DNA of 64,000 nt. Source: Lindgomyces ingoldianus. Its lineage: Eukaryota > Ascomycota > Dothideomycetes > Pleosporales > Lindgomycetaceae. A program made the translations under genes and the position numbers. Location of the stretch: NCBI RefSeq assembly GCF_010093535.1, contig NW_022985179.1, positions 990,134-1,054,133 of the forward strand. The letters are read 5' to 3'. Each line of letters opens with the position of its first letter. The stretch's first letter is position 1. The notes under the pieces are model-generated. The model was not told the DNA's origin. It made no database searches and saw nothing but the letters and a program-made list of their open reading frames with translations. Shown one piece after another: positions 11,795 through 24,809 of the stretch.

Positions 11795-13841
11795 ATGGCC
11801 GGAGTAACTGAGAAGGTGCTCAATTGGCTGTACAGTGTCCTCCCTAGCGTAGATACCCACCATACCCTCTAAGCATTTCCGTGTCGCTGATATACAGCAT
11901 CTAGGAATACTCTGATGTCAATCGCACGTACAACGACGTCGCCGACACCCTCTCCAACTACCCTTCCCTATCCCCGCGAACCGAAGTCTACAGTGCGCCA
12001 ACCCCCTCCCATTCCTCCATGCCCCCCCCGAACATACTATACATACTGAGGTATTACAGCATACGAGAATGGGGCTTCGGCGCTCCTGCTCCTGCTCAGC
12101 GGAACTCTCCCCGTCACTTTTCGAGGCGCCACGTACGGCTTCCCGGTTGCGATATGGGTGCCCCACGCCTATCCCCGTGAGTCCCCTATAGTCTATGTCA
12201 AACCCTCTCAGGACATGCTGGTCAGGCCTGGCCAGCATGTTAGTGGGGATGGCAGGATATACCACCCATATCTGGCACAATGGGGCAAATACTGGGATGT
12301 GAGTCGCCATGTTATTTGGGTTGCGCCATCATGGTGGAGGTGCTGACGGATACTGGTCCCCTAGAAATCTACTATATTCGACTTCCTGGCGGTCCTGCGC
12401 GGAGTTTTTGCAAAGGAACCACCTGTTCGATCGAAGCAGCAGTACGGTGCTCCCACACCGCAAGCTCCTCCGCCTGTGCCCCCCCCACCTGCTGAATGGC
12501 GACGCTCCATGCAAGGGACACCAGCCGCTTCTCCCTCGCCGGACCCATCGTCATCACAATCTCCTGTACCACCACCGAAACCCCCAAAGCCCTATGAGCA
12601 GAATCGACCCACTCCTCCGCCACAGCAGGATAGGCATTCCGGTTATGTTCCACCGCCTCCTCCTGTACCACCCCATCCACCTCGGCAGTATCAACAGCAA
12701 CACCAGCATCCTACCCGGAATGGATACCCGCCGCAGAGTCACTGGCCGCAGCAGAACGTTCCTCCCCAGAATTTCCCACCGCGGCAGTCCAGCTACGATA
12801 CGAATCCCCCGACACCAATATCAAAGCCCATGCGGCCACACGTACAGGCTCAGGGTGGAGAGAAATACCCACCAAGTCCGCACGAAATTAGAAGTCCTGT
12901 GAGCCCAATAAGTCCAGAAGACCAACGTCCGGCTCCACGGTATTCGAAACCAATGCCACCTACATCGGGCCTAACGAACTTCTCTCGACCCCAACACTAT
13001 CAAGCCCCACTGCAGCATCGACATCATGGCCCTCCCCTTCCAGCTCAGCAGACGTACCAACAAGGCCCTCCCCACAGCTATCTACCACAGCCCTACCAAC
13101 AATATCAACAACCTCCGCCCCAAGTTCAACCAGCACACTCAGCCCCGGCACCTCCGACAAATCTCCTCGACGAATCTCTAGAGGTAACCATCCCATCCCA
13201 AACTGGCAACCAAGTTCCCCTCCCTGTCCCACCAGTCCCTCCCAACCCAGAAAAAGACGCCCTCCTCCGCGCCCTCAGCACAACCCTCGTCTCCCAAATC
13301 CGACAAATCGTGTCCGCCAACCATTCCGCTATCACCCCCCTCCATGCCCAGCAAACGGCCCTCCAAGCTGCCTACTCCCGGCTGCAATCTGAATTCGACC
13401 AACTCCAGCAGCTCGACGAGGCGCTCGCATCCAACGAAAAGATCCTAAGAGACGCAATGCTGGAAGCAGACCGCGTCATGGAGGAAGCGCGGACAAGAAA
13501 AGTCCCGGATGTGGATGAAGTCCTTGTTGCGCCGATGGTGGTTGGCGGGCAGTTATACAGTCTTGCAGCGGAGGAGAGAGGCATTGCAGAATGTTTATTT
13601 GTGCTGGGACGCGCGTTGGACAAGGGCAGGATAGGGGCAGATGTTTTTGTTAAAGTGAGTTTACCAACTATCCTAAAGTAGGGACGGGTTAGATGAAGAT
13701 GGTGGGGCTATAAGAATTATTTGAAGCTAACCCCTGCATCTACAGCAGACGAGGAGTCTAGCGAGAGAGCAATTCTTGAAGAAAGCATTGATCAAGAAGA
13801 TTGCGAGGGGCATGGCTTTGGACGAATATCAAATGCAGTGA
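11795..13841 (+). CDS. VPS23: ESCRT-I subunit Vps23 (Tsg101 homologue)
   Basis: Five exons, 11795-11848, 11905-11992, 12060-12298, 12365-13654 and 13746-13841, give 588 aa with all phases consistent. The UEV domain is at about residues 1-145: NRTYNDVADTLSNYPSL, then SGTLPVTFRGATYGFPVAIW and VPHAYPRESPIVYVKPS. This catalytically dead E2 fold binds ubiquitin and P(S/T)AP-type peptides. Residues about 160-380 are a proline/glutamine-rich linker. A coiled coil follows (AITPLHAQQTALQAAYSRLQ), then the C-terminal steadiness box (YSLAAEERGIAECLFVLGRA to the end) that assembles with Vps28/Vps37. The protein sorts ubiquitinated cargo into multivesicular bodies; in filamentous fungi it also serves the ambient-pH (Pal/Rim) pathway. 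Confidence 0.95.
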
Positions 13842-14338
13842 ACCATATATCAAACAAGGAGGAGGACGGGCGGTCTTGAACGAAAAAACTTCTTGATCAT
13901 CATACGTTTTGCATGCATTCGGCCCCGGAATACCGCTAATGTGCGTATACGTAGCAGTAGGTTCGCCATAAAAGGGAAAATATTATTTTTTTACTCATAT
14001 CTTTGAATTGTCTTCATATTTCTCTATCACTCTCCTTCTAGGCATCTTCACTACAAGACAACAGAGTCACTTAGCCTGCTTTCCATATTAAGAGGGGTTT
14101 CTCGCTCGTATGCCTTAAAAGTAGCAGATAAGTCTAGGCGGAGCGATGTCAGTATTAACAGATTCATAGTGTTGTATATACTTATTCACTCGCTGCCTGC
14201 CCCAGCTCCCCTTCCTGATTGAAGGCCCAATGTAGAGGAATCATAGCGATCACCCCTCATACCTTACTCATACCGGACCGTGTCGGTCCCTTCTCAACCT
14301 ACATCTGCATATGTACAAAACCTGCACACTATCTCACC
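13842..14338. other. Convergent intergenic region
   Basis: 497 bp between the ends of VPS23 and the carboxylesterase; it presumably holds both 3' UTRs. No further gene was seen. Confidence 0.5.
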
Positions 14339-16138
<1,800 letters not shown>

Positions 16139-18551
16139 AATGCCAAAGAGGATCCTGTTTAAGAACGCACCAGAGCAGAAAAAAGCGGACTGTCCACACG
16201 ACGATCACTGAGATCTATGCGACTTTAAATACCCTCCACTCACCTTACCTCCAATTTCACAAGCTCCCCGAAAATACATTCTTGAGCAGGGCATCGTTTC
16301 TTCTTCCTCGGTCTGGAGAAGTGAGACGTGTCCAGGTGATCCGTGACAGCTATGTATTAGGCTTTACACTCCGGCTGCTCCGTCTGTGCATGATATCCCC
16401 ATGCCAAGCCCGATTCGTGCTCATCGTGGTGTTGAGCAAACAGCATGCTTCCGAGTCCTAAATCGAGAAAACCTCTCTGAAGTGGCGCTTGTAATAGAGG
16501 AATTGACCTATCGGTTCGATCTCTGTCCGCGACAACCAGGGGAAAACAAATGAACAGAAAACATGGCGGCAGAAGAGGCGGTATGAAAGCAGCCAACACT
16601 CCGTGAAGTCATTGCGTTGGAGGTCATGAGGATGTCTTACCCTTGGCGCTGTCAAATCAGACACGAGGGTATGTCAAGTTCCGAGATGCTGGTATATGTT
16701 TCGCTCATAATGGCTAGGCAGTCTTATCCCCCCTCTTCTGTGTATTTCTTCACATTTCCCTTTCTATTGCTTACCTTTCAAATGCTGTACTTTGTTTTGG
16801 AGAAGGGGGTGAGAAGCCTAATGGCTGCATTATGCCTCAAGGTGATAGCTGCGTAATACGTTGCTAATTCCACATTTCGGATTCGTGTACGATGAATTTC
16901 TGGAGTACAAACTACACTTTTTGTTCGGAAAAGATCAAACAACGTTTACCTACTTTTCGTGGTGTCGCGGACTTTTTGCCAAAACGGTAAAACGCGGGGT
17001 ACTTCGGATGCAGCCGCTCCATAGCTTCCATCCCTCCACGAGGCCGCATAGCATGGCTGAGGCAGCGGGGACGACAATGCAAGATCGAGAGATGTGCCTC
17101 GGTAGAACTTTCCATAGCCAATGAAAGCTTTCGCTAAGATGTAATTAGTACATGTGAAAGACGACTCAGCGAGATCGGCGGGCGGCCCACGGGAATACTA
17201 CTCGAGAAGGTTTTCTTTTGAATAATCACAGACCCCTGGAAAACGAGGGCTCGACTGACATACAATCTGAAAGGGATTCAATGTGCTGGACCCAGAATAA
17301 AGTGGAAAGGTTCAGGAATTAGAAACCTTACAGCAAACGGTGACACACACAACTCCCCCGAGGGACAATCTTGGAGTTCCTTGTCCTGCAGTCGGATCCG
17401 AACCAAATGGGTTCCGTAAAGACTGGAAATACGCGGCAAGAAGTTGGACGACCAGGTGACATGTCGGAAGAATGCCGCACCTTGTTCGATAACCGCACAA
17501 AAGGCCGAAAAGTTTCCGTAAGAGTGATTAACTCACTCGGTTCCGGATCCGGGGGATGCTCCGTGCTTGTCGTGGTTATCGAGGGAAGGTTATACCTGGC
17601 CTCCGATGAATTTTGTGGAAGTTACGGAGAAGTGGAGCCAGCAACACGGAATGTGGGGAAATTTCGACTACGAGAAGAGTAGGCGAAAAAGGCAGATTAG
17701 CCGTTCCGTCTGTGATTTAGTCCTCCAAGGTTATACTCTCCGAGAAATTAGTAAATTGATGGATGAGGAGTGATGAAAGCATTGTGTGAGTGTCAGTTGT
17801 GTTAAGCTTCCATTCGAGTAATATAAAGCCAAAGGAAAGGAATTTATTGAGATTGTGCAGATGGACAGAATTAGATATCTAGAACGGAAAAGTGACAGTA
17901 AGGAGGCAATCTATCGAGGGAACTTAGGCTTGTGGAACATTTCAGTCTACAAAGCACATGCTGTTTGATTATGTAATTGCAGGGGATCTTGTTTGTGCTG
18001 TTTGCAATCCATGACGTCGTTGAGTTCACTAGCATCAAACGTCATCTCCACTGAATCAAGGCTTGAGCCACCTCAAGCTTCAATAAGCATCAAGCCTAGA
18101 ATACTAATTCTAGGCCCTACAACGCACCTCATCCAAGGTACTAAAACAAGTCCTTTAGGCCAACTCAAAATAAGCAAAGTCGGGCCACGACCGCCCACTG
18201 CAATCACCAGTGGTCATGTTACCAGGTCCTGTGATTGGACATACATCGTGGTGTAACAAAGTTGGGCTAATGGGTTTAGGGAACACTGGATTCTCCGTGC
18301 CCTGCTGTGACGTGCACCCTCGCAGATGGCAGCATGGTTAAGTGGGGGTGTGAAGGAAGCTTGCGCGACTTGTCACGATGGACATTCTGGCTGGGTTGAA
18401 GAATTACGTCATATCTTGCCGGTTGTATATTTTACAACTTTGCACCCCCGAGCGTGGTTGTTTACAACTATTGACCTCGAACTCAATTCCTTCTTCCAAA
18501 ACCCAAACTATCGGACAATACCACTACAAACATCCCAGCTCTGGCTACGTT
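16139..18551. other. Long intergenic region with one weak candidate ORF
   Basis: 2.4 kb between the esterase and the hydrophilic-protein gene, including both promoters. The only stretch that looks protein-like is at 17567-17773. No repeat, tRNA or conserved motif was recognised in the rest. Confidence 0.4.
17567..17773 (+). CDS. Weak candidate: small basic ORF
   Basis: 68 codons ending in a basic helical segment (YEKSRRKRQISRSVCDLVLQ, then GYTLREISKLMDEE) that resembles a helix-turn-helix in outline. A second frame overlaps it at 17371-17682. No intron joins them convincingly and I know no homologue. It could be a terminal exon, a remnant or chance. Confidence 0.2.
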   Translation: MSWLSREGYTWPPMNFVEVTEKWSQQHGMWGNFDYEKSRRKRQISRSVCDLVLQGYTLREISKLMDEE

Positions 18552-19559
18552 ATGGAGACTATCAGCAACGTAGCCTCAAGTGCCAGCAAGATGATTTGGG
18601 GAGAGAAGAATATTACTACTACTCAGAGAAATGACGTGGTGGGCCAGGAGCCGATCTCCGGCAAGCAGGGCAAGGGTACTGCGTACGAGCCCTTTGACCA
18701 AGGTAACTTAGGTAAGCCGATTCTGCCTGTCACATCACTTAGCTCCAAACTTTATGCGAGACTGTTACTAAAGTTGTGTAAAGAGATCTTAACTTCTACA
18801 GCTACCAACACATCCGGTTCCTCAGACCTACTAACCTCAGCTTCTTCCGAACCAAACATGTCATACAATGCAAACAACGCGGCAAGCAGAGCCCCACCCC
18901 GTCCTGAACACGAAAACGAAAAAACAGGTGTAGTCGGCGGCATGAGCGACTCCGCAAAAAGGTCCGATGTGATCCCCTCTGAATCCCAACCTAGCTCTGG
19001 TGGTGTCCCCGAATCCGGAGCTATTCCATCCCAGAAGCAACAAGGCGCCGACCGACCAGACGAAACTCCCGCCAGCGAGTCGGTAGGCGCCGTCGGGAAG
19101 AAAAAAGACGAATCCGAAAACGTGCTCAAGAAGCGCGACCCGAACGACCACTCAGGAGAAACCATGCAAATGCACGGCGCACAGAAAGTTCCACATTCCC
19201 AAGAAGAACGCCGAGAATCCAAAGTTGGAAACCCGGGTGGCCAGGAGCATGGCAAGGAAGAGAGAGGTACTGGCGAAGAATGGGTAAAGACGTCTGGTCT
19301 GGCCGCTGATGGTGGGGACTTCGATGCCATTAAGCCTGGCGCTGGCAGAGAAGCTGATCGTAGGCATCCCTTTATCGTCCACACCCTGAGCAGTGCTGAC
19401 ATGATCGCAGGTTTGATGGAGGAAAGGTTCAAGAAGACTGCCTCAGATGAACATCAGCCCGCGCCCTCGGCTGGTCCTGCTGCTGGTGAGAAAATAAAGG
19501 TGCCGATGGGTCAGAAGATTAAGGAGAAGTTGCATATTGGACACAAGGAGAAGTCCTAG
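18552..19559 (+). CDS. Hydrophilic low-complexity (LEA-like) protein, 305 aa
   Basis: Two exons, 18552-18711 and 18802-19559. The chosen start is METISNVASSASKMIWGEKN; an upstream in-frame ATG at 18378 would add residues without typical features. After KGTAYEPFDQGNLG the protein is almost wholly hydrophilic (E, K, G, S, P, D) with no membrane segment or folded domain, ending GQKIKEKLHIGHKEKS. Composition recalls late-embryogenesis-abundant or stress/conidiation proteins, but this is only a compositional likeness. The intron (18712-18801) is exactly 90 nt and has no in-frame stop, so retention would give a 30-residue longer protein. Confidence 0.7.
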   Translation: METISNVASSASKMIWGEKNITTTQRNDVVGQEPISGKQGKGTAYEPFDQGNLGKPILPVTSLSSKLYARLLLKLCKEILTSTATNTSGSSDLLTSASSEPNMSYNANNAASRAPPRPEHENEKTGVVGGMSDSAKRSDVIPSESQPSSGGVPESGAIPSQKQQGADRPDETPASESVGAVGKKKDESENVLKKRDPNDHSGETMQMHGAQKVPHSQEERRESKVGNPGGQEHGKEERGTGEEWVKTSGLAADGGDFDAIKPGAGREADRRHPFIVHTLSSADMIAGLMEERFKKTASDEHQPAPSAGPAAGEKIKVPMGQKIKEKLHIGHKEKS

Positions 19560-20325
19560 AAGTCTTAGTCATGCATCATGAATTTGGATGACTGGGTAGG
19601 GAGGTATACTACCTTGGAGCTCAACCTAAAATGGCTCTTCACATCGCTCCGTGCCACTAGTTATCTTTCTCAGGCCTAGTAAATGCTTGTAAAGGGTTAT
19701 GAATTCGGTATCAAATTTTAATACTACTTATATAACAATATACACATCGTGCACGACGCCAATCCATTACTACTACTCCCTCCCCGGGCTGACCAGTCCT
19801 ATTAAATGTAGAGTTGCCAACTCGTAGGTGGCTGAATAAACACCCAATGTAAAGACTCAATATCCCAAACGCCTTCGCAGCAACTGTTAAACCCGTCCAA
19901 CACATGGAAGCGAGTAGACTAAGCAGGTAAGCAATAAACGGAAGCATCCAACCGAGCTCATAAAGTAGGGAGATCGAAAAGCCCTGAGTCGCAGAGGCGC
20001 CGTATTCGTACATCGAAGGATGAAGAGAAGAGAAGAGAAAGTAAACCCGAAGCAATTAAATAAGTCTGTGTGTAAAAAGACCAAAAACGACGTCTTCCCA
20101 AAAAGGAACTTTATCTTGCACTGAAGCGAGTGTAGTCTAGCTATCCGTGTAATACAACCCCTCTCCTCTCCTAGAACAACTGTTGGTGTCTCGGAGCGAG
20201 AGAATTGAAGGAAATGTACTTGAACACCAAATTCGTATGCAAGATTCAAACCATGCCGGACAAAGACTCAACAACCAGCCACAACTCCATCCATCACACC
20301 CATCATAGTTCATCTGCGCATTTGT
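19560..20325. other. Convergent intergenic region
   Basis: 766 bp between the 3' ends of the hydrophilic-protein gene and LAG1. Minus-strand frames at 19711-20249 have no recognisable features and probably lie in the LAG1 3' UTR. Confidence 0.45.
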
Positions 20326-21965
20326 TCATTTCTGGTTCTTCTTTCGCTGCTTGATGCGTGAGCTGATCCTTACTGGTTCTGTGACAGCGGAACCAGATGG
20401 GCTCGAGGGTACAACACTATTCACCGCGACTTTGGGTGCACTGTTGAGGCCGTTAGCAAGTTTGCCGTTAGCGGAGCCGTTAGCAAGTTTGCCGTTTGCG
20501 GAACCATTGGTGAAGCCATTCATCTTAGGCTTCTCATTCTCATTCCTGTCCTCCCTATTCTTATCCTCAACCTCCTCATCGCTTTCTTCGTACTCGCTTC
20601 TCTCGTCTTCTATTTCCTCACCCCAGCTGGCAACAAATCGGTATGCGATCCTGCAAATTAGGAAAAACCAGAACAAGTTGACGGCCTGGAGGGCTGCGAG
20701 AAGAGAAAAGGTGATGACTTGTGAAATCCAGCACTTGTATTGCTGCGTCTCCCAATTGAGTTCGAAAGGACCAACAGTGGAGAATTCTGTGAGAATAGAC
20801 CAGAGGATTTTGAGATTGAGATAGTGACGTAAGTAGCCCCAGATAAACATGAACGAGAAGAAGTAGGGCCCGACGATTGGAGAGTCGACATAATTGAGAA
20901 CCTTGGATGTCTGCGCTGAATATTAGTTGCAGACGTTAACTGAAGGAAGGATTGGATGGTCTATCCTACCGCGAGGAAGAAATCAGATATGTCCATCGTA
21001 ATGTACACCGCAATGCCCATGTAGGTAAAGTGGAACCTGTAGCTCAACCAAATTAGGGCCAAAGTGATGAAATGGTGTGCAACAAGCTCTTTGAAGTCCT
21101 TCCGGGGTTTCTCAAGCATGAGGAGCAAGACAATCATCTGCTGCGTCCAATAACTGGCCTGCAGTAAGTAATATGCCTTGAACACGGCTTCGTGTGTCCG
21201 ATGCGGAAAGTCTTGGTACATGGCCGCCGTGTTGAAGTACCAGATGGGCGTCCGCGACATAACCCATAGGCCATATGGCCCGAAAATGCTAAAGTATACA
21301 GCCGTGTAGAACTGTTCCATGAATCTCGATTGCTTCGCACGTGACTTGATCCCGCACCAGATTGCAAGCGGCCTAATCATGCGCTGCATAAGAAACTCGC
21401 GCGTGAAGGACAAGAAGATGGTATAGAAGGCGACAAAGGCAAAATCACGCGCACCCTTGCCATATTGAATAGGACCGTCGGAACCCGGAGTGTGCGGGAG
21501 GGGGTACGAGATGAAGAGGGCGGCAGAGATGGGGTTCGACGGTACCGGATTTACGAGGTAGAGTGACACGATGATGAGGCAGAGGATGAGCGGAGTCAGC
21601 CAGGTGTGTCGCAGCGATATCCGCTTCCACCTTGAGAATGCGCGTTTGATCGTTCGCCGTTTCGAGCGGCGACCCGGCTTCTCGGAGGCGGGTCGCTGGA
21701 AGAAGAATTTAGCAAGGAGTAGGAGGATGGGTTGGAAAATCAGCAGGAAGATAGGGGAGCATACATATATCTGTGGAGGCGTCATAGGCGGCGACATTGT
21801 CGCAAACGCGGCGACATCGTTGTCTCCTGGTAGTTCACCCCCGAGGCCGCTCGACTTCCGCCGCCGTGGGCTGTCGCGGGATCCATGCTTATGGCTCTCC
21901 CTGCGCACAAAGTGGTGAGAAACGCTCAGCGGAGGGAAAGGCTCAAGACCAGACTGTGCTGTCAT
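20326..21965 (-). CDS. LAG1: Ceramide synthase Lag1/Lac1 (TLC domain)
   Basis: Two exons, 21965-20970 and 20910-20326, give 526 aa. The enzyme joins fatty acyl-CoA to a sphingoid base in the ER. There are multiple membrane segments (QIYVCSPIFLLIFQPILLLL; WLTPLILCLIIVSLYLV) and a TLC domain carrying the Lag1 motif: HHFITLALIWLSYRFHF followed by YMGIAVYITMDISDFFLA, which contains the conserved HH and the DxxD-type acidic residues. The TRAM/LAG N-terminal region precedes it. The C-terminal tail is acidic (EEIEDERSEYEESDEEVEDK), with an exact repeat NGSANGKLANGSANGKLANG, and ends in a lysine-rich tail (KQRKKNQK) resembling an ER-retrieval signal. The acidic tail could be a casein-kinase-2 target (inference). 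Confidence 0.95.
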
Positions 21966-22547
21966 CTTAAAGACCAGATTTCTTTGAAGAAAGAACAGTG
22001 CAGGGTGGAGAGCAAAGCGTCGGGGCGGAGATCATCAACAAGCAAATTGCGGAAAGGAGATGAGCCGCCAAGCCGCGCTGTGATTGGAGCTGCGAGCAAT
22101 TGGTAAGTTACTAATCGTGGGGACAGAGGTTTCGAGCAAGAGGACAGTCATAGATACATGGAGGAGAAACTATAGATTGACTGCATCTAACATTGCGAGC
22201 CGATAATGTTGATGACAAGGAAGGTTTGCTTTCATTTCATGGAGCCCCATTCAGATGGAGCACCACTGCGAGGCACATGTTAATATCTCATACTCTATGT
22301 TGATATGTTCTATTGACTCCAACTGAGTGTGTTGCGGTCAAGTTCTGGCAAGATAGCAATGGCGCCCGCGGTTTACAATACAAGCGCAGCTGTCAAGCAA
22401 CGATTGCCCAGAGCTTCAGCCCGCTGACATGCGTCAACGTTGACGTTTGACATGGTCGTGACGTAACTGACACAGCCTCCAGCCCTCCCACCTTATGTCA
22501 GGTAGATGTCATGAAGCCCAGCTCATTCTCTGCAATAGAAAATTGAT
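21966..22547. other. Intergenic between LAG1 start and UVRAG-like stop
   Basis: 582 bp holding the LAG1 promoter and the 3' end of the upstream minus-strand gene. Nothing else was recognised. Confidence 0.5.
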
Positions 22548-24544
22548 TTACTGGACCTCCCTGAGCCTGCTACTTTGTACGACAGCAGGTTTCTGTTTCT
22601 GTATCGATTGGATTGGAGATAGTGCTTTGCCATTCGCCTTGGAGGCATCGGGTTTACGAGCCCCATTTGCCACTCCGTCTAATGTCTCCTTTGGTTCTGG
22701 TGCGCCTGCACTACTCGCTGTTGCGGTGCTATCCATGCTACCTTTTCGAGACAGCACTCCATCCTGTCGTAGTAGACCCCTTATACCGCCAGCTTTGCGA
22801 GAGGGAAGTTCGCCTTTCCCTGCTGTTGCTACAAACAGGAGATACTTTAGGTTTGGTAGTGTGTGCCGTACATCAATCGGCCTCAACTCGAGCGAATTCG
22901 ACAGTATCTCAATATTTTTATTTAGAAGGAACACGCCGTACTCAAAGCGATACCGAACAACACCTTTCATGAAGAGAGGGTAGGTTCTAGGGTTGTTGGC
23001 GTTGGTGCTCATCGCGAGGGGGTCGTCGATTGTGGATGCTGAACCATTCGGATTTACTGGGTAAGGAAGAACAACAGACAGGTAAGGTGATAGCAGAGAC
23101 ACAACTTGAGCAACATACCCTAATGCCGCTGCAGTGACATCCTCCTTTACATCATCGAATTCCGAATTTGGTAGCGGAAGCCCGCGAATGGTGAATGTGA
23201 GAGACTTTCCCGGTATCGGTTCGACAGGAAAGATCTTTTGTAAGTCTTCACATATCCGCCGCCGCTGGCCTGCAATGTCCTCTTCCGTCTTTTGGACTAA
23301 ATCTTTAATCTGTCCATGTTTCTCTTTTTGGTGAAACATGTCGCTTTCCAAATGAGATTCAAGCTCACGGCCTTCCTGCATTTTCTCCTTCCGGCACTGT
23401 ATACTAGCTTTTAATTGGTCGCGTCTCCGCCTTACGGCATCCACGCGACGTTTCTCGGTGGTAACGGCAATTTGCACTATCTTAAGGTTCTCCTCCGCCT
23501 CAGGGACCTGCTCAACAGTTGATAGGGCGTCCCTGTTCTTCTCTAGAATTTCTTCTATCTCCTCTGCGAGCCTGTCGCGAGTAGCTAGGGCATCCTGGAT
23601 GCAATCGTCGAGGGTTGATAGTCGCATCAGTGCATCGTAGGAAGACGTTCTGAGTACTCGGCCGTCTGCCTGTTCTTTCGGAGGAGCTAGAATATCTGCC
23701 CGAATACGCTCTCCAACAGGCAGGTCTGTGAAGCTGGTATAGATGCCATCGGTCATATGAAAGAGGATGCAGTTTGGCGGTAAGGGATGACGAAACTTCC
23801 CAAGCGCCTTTCCGATGAACTGCAATGCCCTCAATTGTACCGTCAGCTCAATGAGATATTGCCACCCATTTATATTCTCGTTCTTTGCCCAGACTTTGAC
23901 CGTGAGTTTCTCGAGCCGCGTTACGTTCGGGCCCCAAGATCCAAGGTCAAAGAAACGAAAATTGGGGTTCATGGCCTTCTCGACAACTTCGGAAATATAC
24001 ACTGGACGGTCTTGATCGTCGATATGTAGGGAGAAAAAAGTGTCCGCCATGCGGCCTCCAGTCACATCTTCCAGCTTCTTCTGCCTGGCAAGAGGACTTG
24101 CGCCTGACCAGTCCATGTTGCTTCGTCTCCGCAGTCTTTTCGTCATCGCGGGCCTCGGCGCCTTCCTGGGAGACACCAGCTGGCCCACGTCACCAATGCT
24201 GCGTCTTGCCGTCTCTTCGGTGGATCTTAAATCGCTTGAAGACCGGGAGTGGCCAAGACCTATGCTCTCCCGCAGGGCAAAGGTCTTTGTTGGTGATTTC
24301 AATGTGCTCGGTATGGCTTCATCGTCAATGGTTTTCCCGTGGGATCTCGCCGGAGCGGGAGTGAGTGTGAGGTTGCGAATGGTGATGCCTTGGAGATGCC
24401 TCAGCTTCCGGTTCTATCTCTCCGATTAGTCGCGTGGGCCAGCCATGGACAGACACGTACATAAGGAAGTAGCCAAGGTCGCTCACGACGAGACGGCGGG
24501 AGGTCGCTCTGGTCGCCGGAAGCGGGATCTTCATCGCGAGCCAT
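22548..24544 (-). CDS. UVRAG/Vps38-type PI3-kinase complex II subunit
   Basis: Two exons, 24544-24461 and 24404-22548, give 646 aa. The junction reads LLPYLRHLQGITIRN, which fixes the start exon. Layout: a serine/arginine-rich N-terminus; a C2-like segment at about 150-230 (FFSLHIDDQDRPVYISEVVE); a long coiled coil at about 284-417 (RDRLAEEIEEILEKNRD); and a C-terminal BARA-like part (ALGYVAQVVSLLSPYLSVVL, then ELRPIDVRHTLPNLKYLLFV). This order fits the UVRAG/Vps38 branch rather than Atg14, which has N-terminal zinc-finger-like cysteines not seen here. With Vps34, Vps15 and Vps30 it makes PI3P for endosome sorting. It is divergent from MHR1 with only 265 bp between start codons. Confidence 0.82.
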
Positions 24545-24809
24545 GTTGTGTAGTCCTGCGCTGTCTCGATTCCTTCAGGACGTTGCTGTTCGGCGCATTC
24601 CAGGGTCTCTGTGTCTTAAAGGTACAAGCACTCTCTGTGCCCCTCATGGTAGTCACGACAATCTGACGCTAGTGAATAAGGCGGTCGCGGTCGCGGACCT
24701 GTTGCATTGGAGCATGCGGACCTAAGGTAAGCTCCTCTGTGTGCTAGGGCAAAAAGTCAACCATACCTGATCGGGCGGGAAGCGTGGCCCGTGCCTTCAA
24801 CTGACATGC
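24545..24809. promoter_or_regulatory. Short bidirectional promoter, UVRAG-like/MHR1
   Basis: 265 bp between divergent start codons must contain both promoters. No specific site was assigned. Confidence 0.5.

Noticed and set aside
12309..12902. 197-codon plus-strand frame over VPS23
   Set aside because: Alternative reading of the proline-rich VPS23 exon; the UEV frame and splice phases settle the real frame.
18752..19432. 226-codon minus-strand frame
   Set aside because: Antisense to the hydrophilic low-complexity gene; serine/cysteine-rich composition is the complement of the E/K/G-rich frame.
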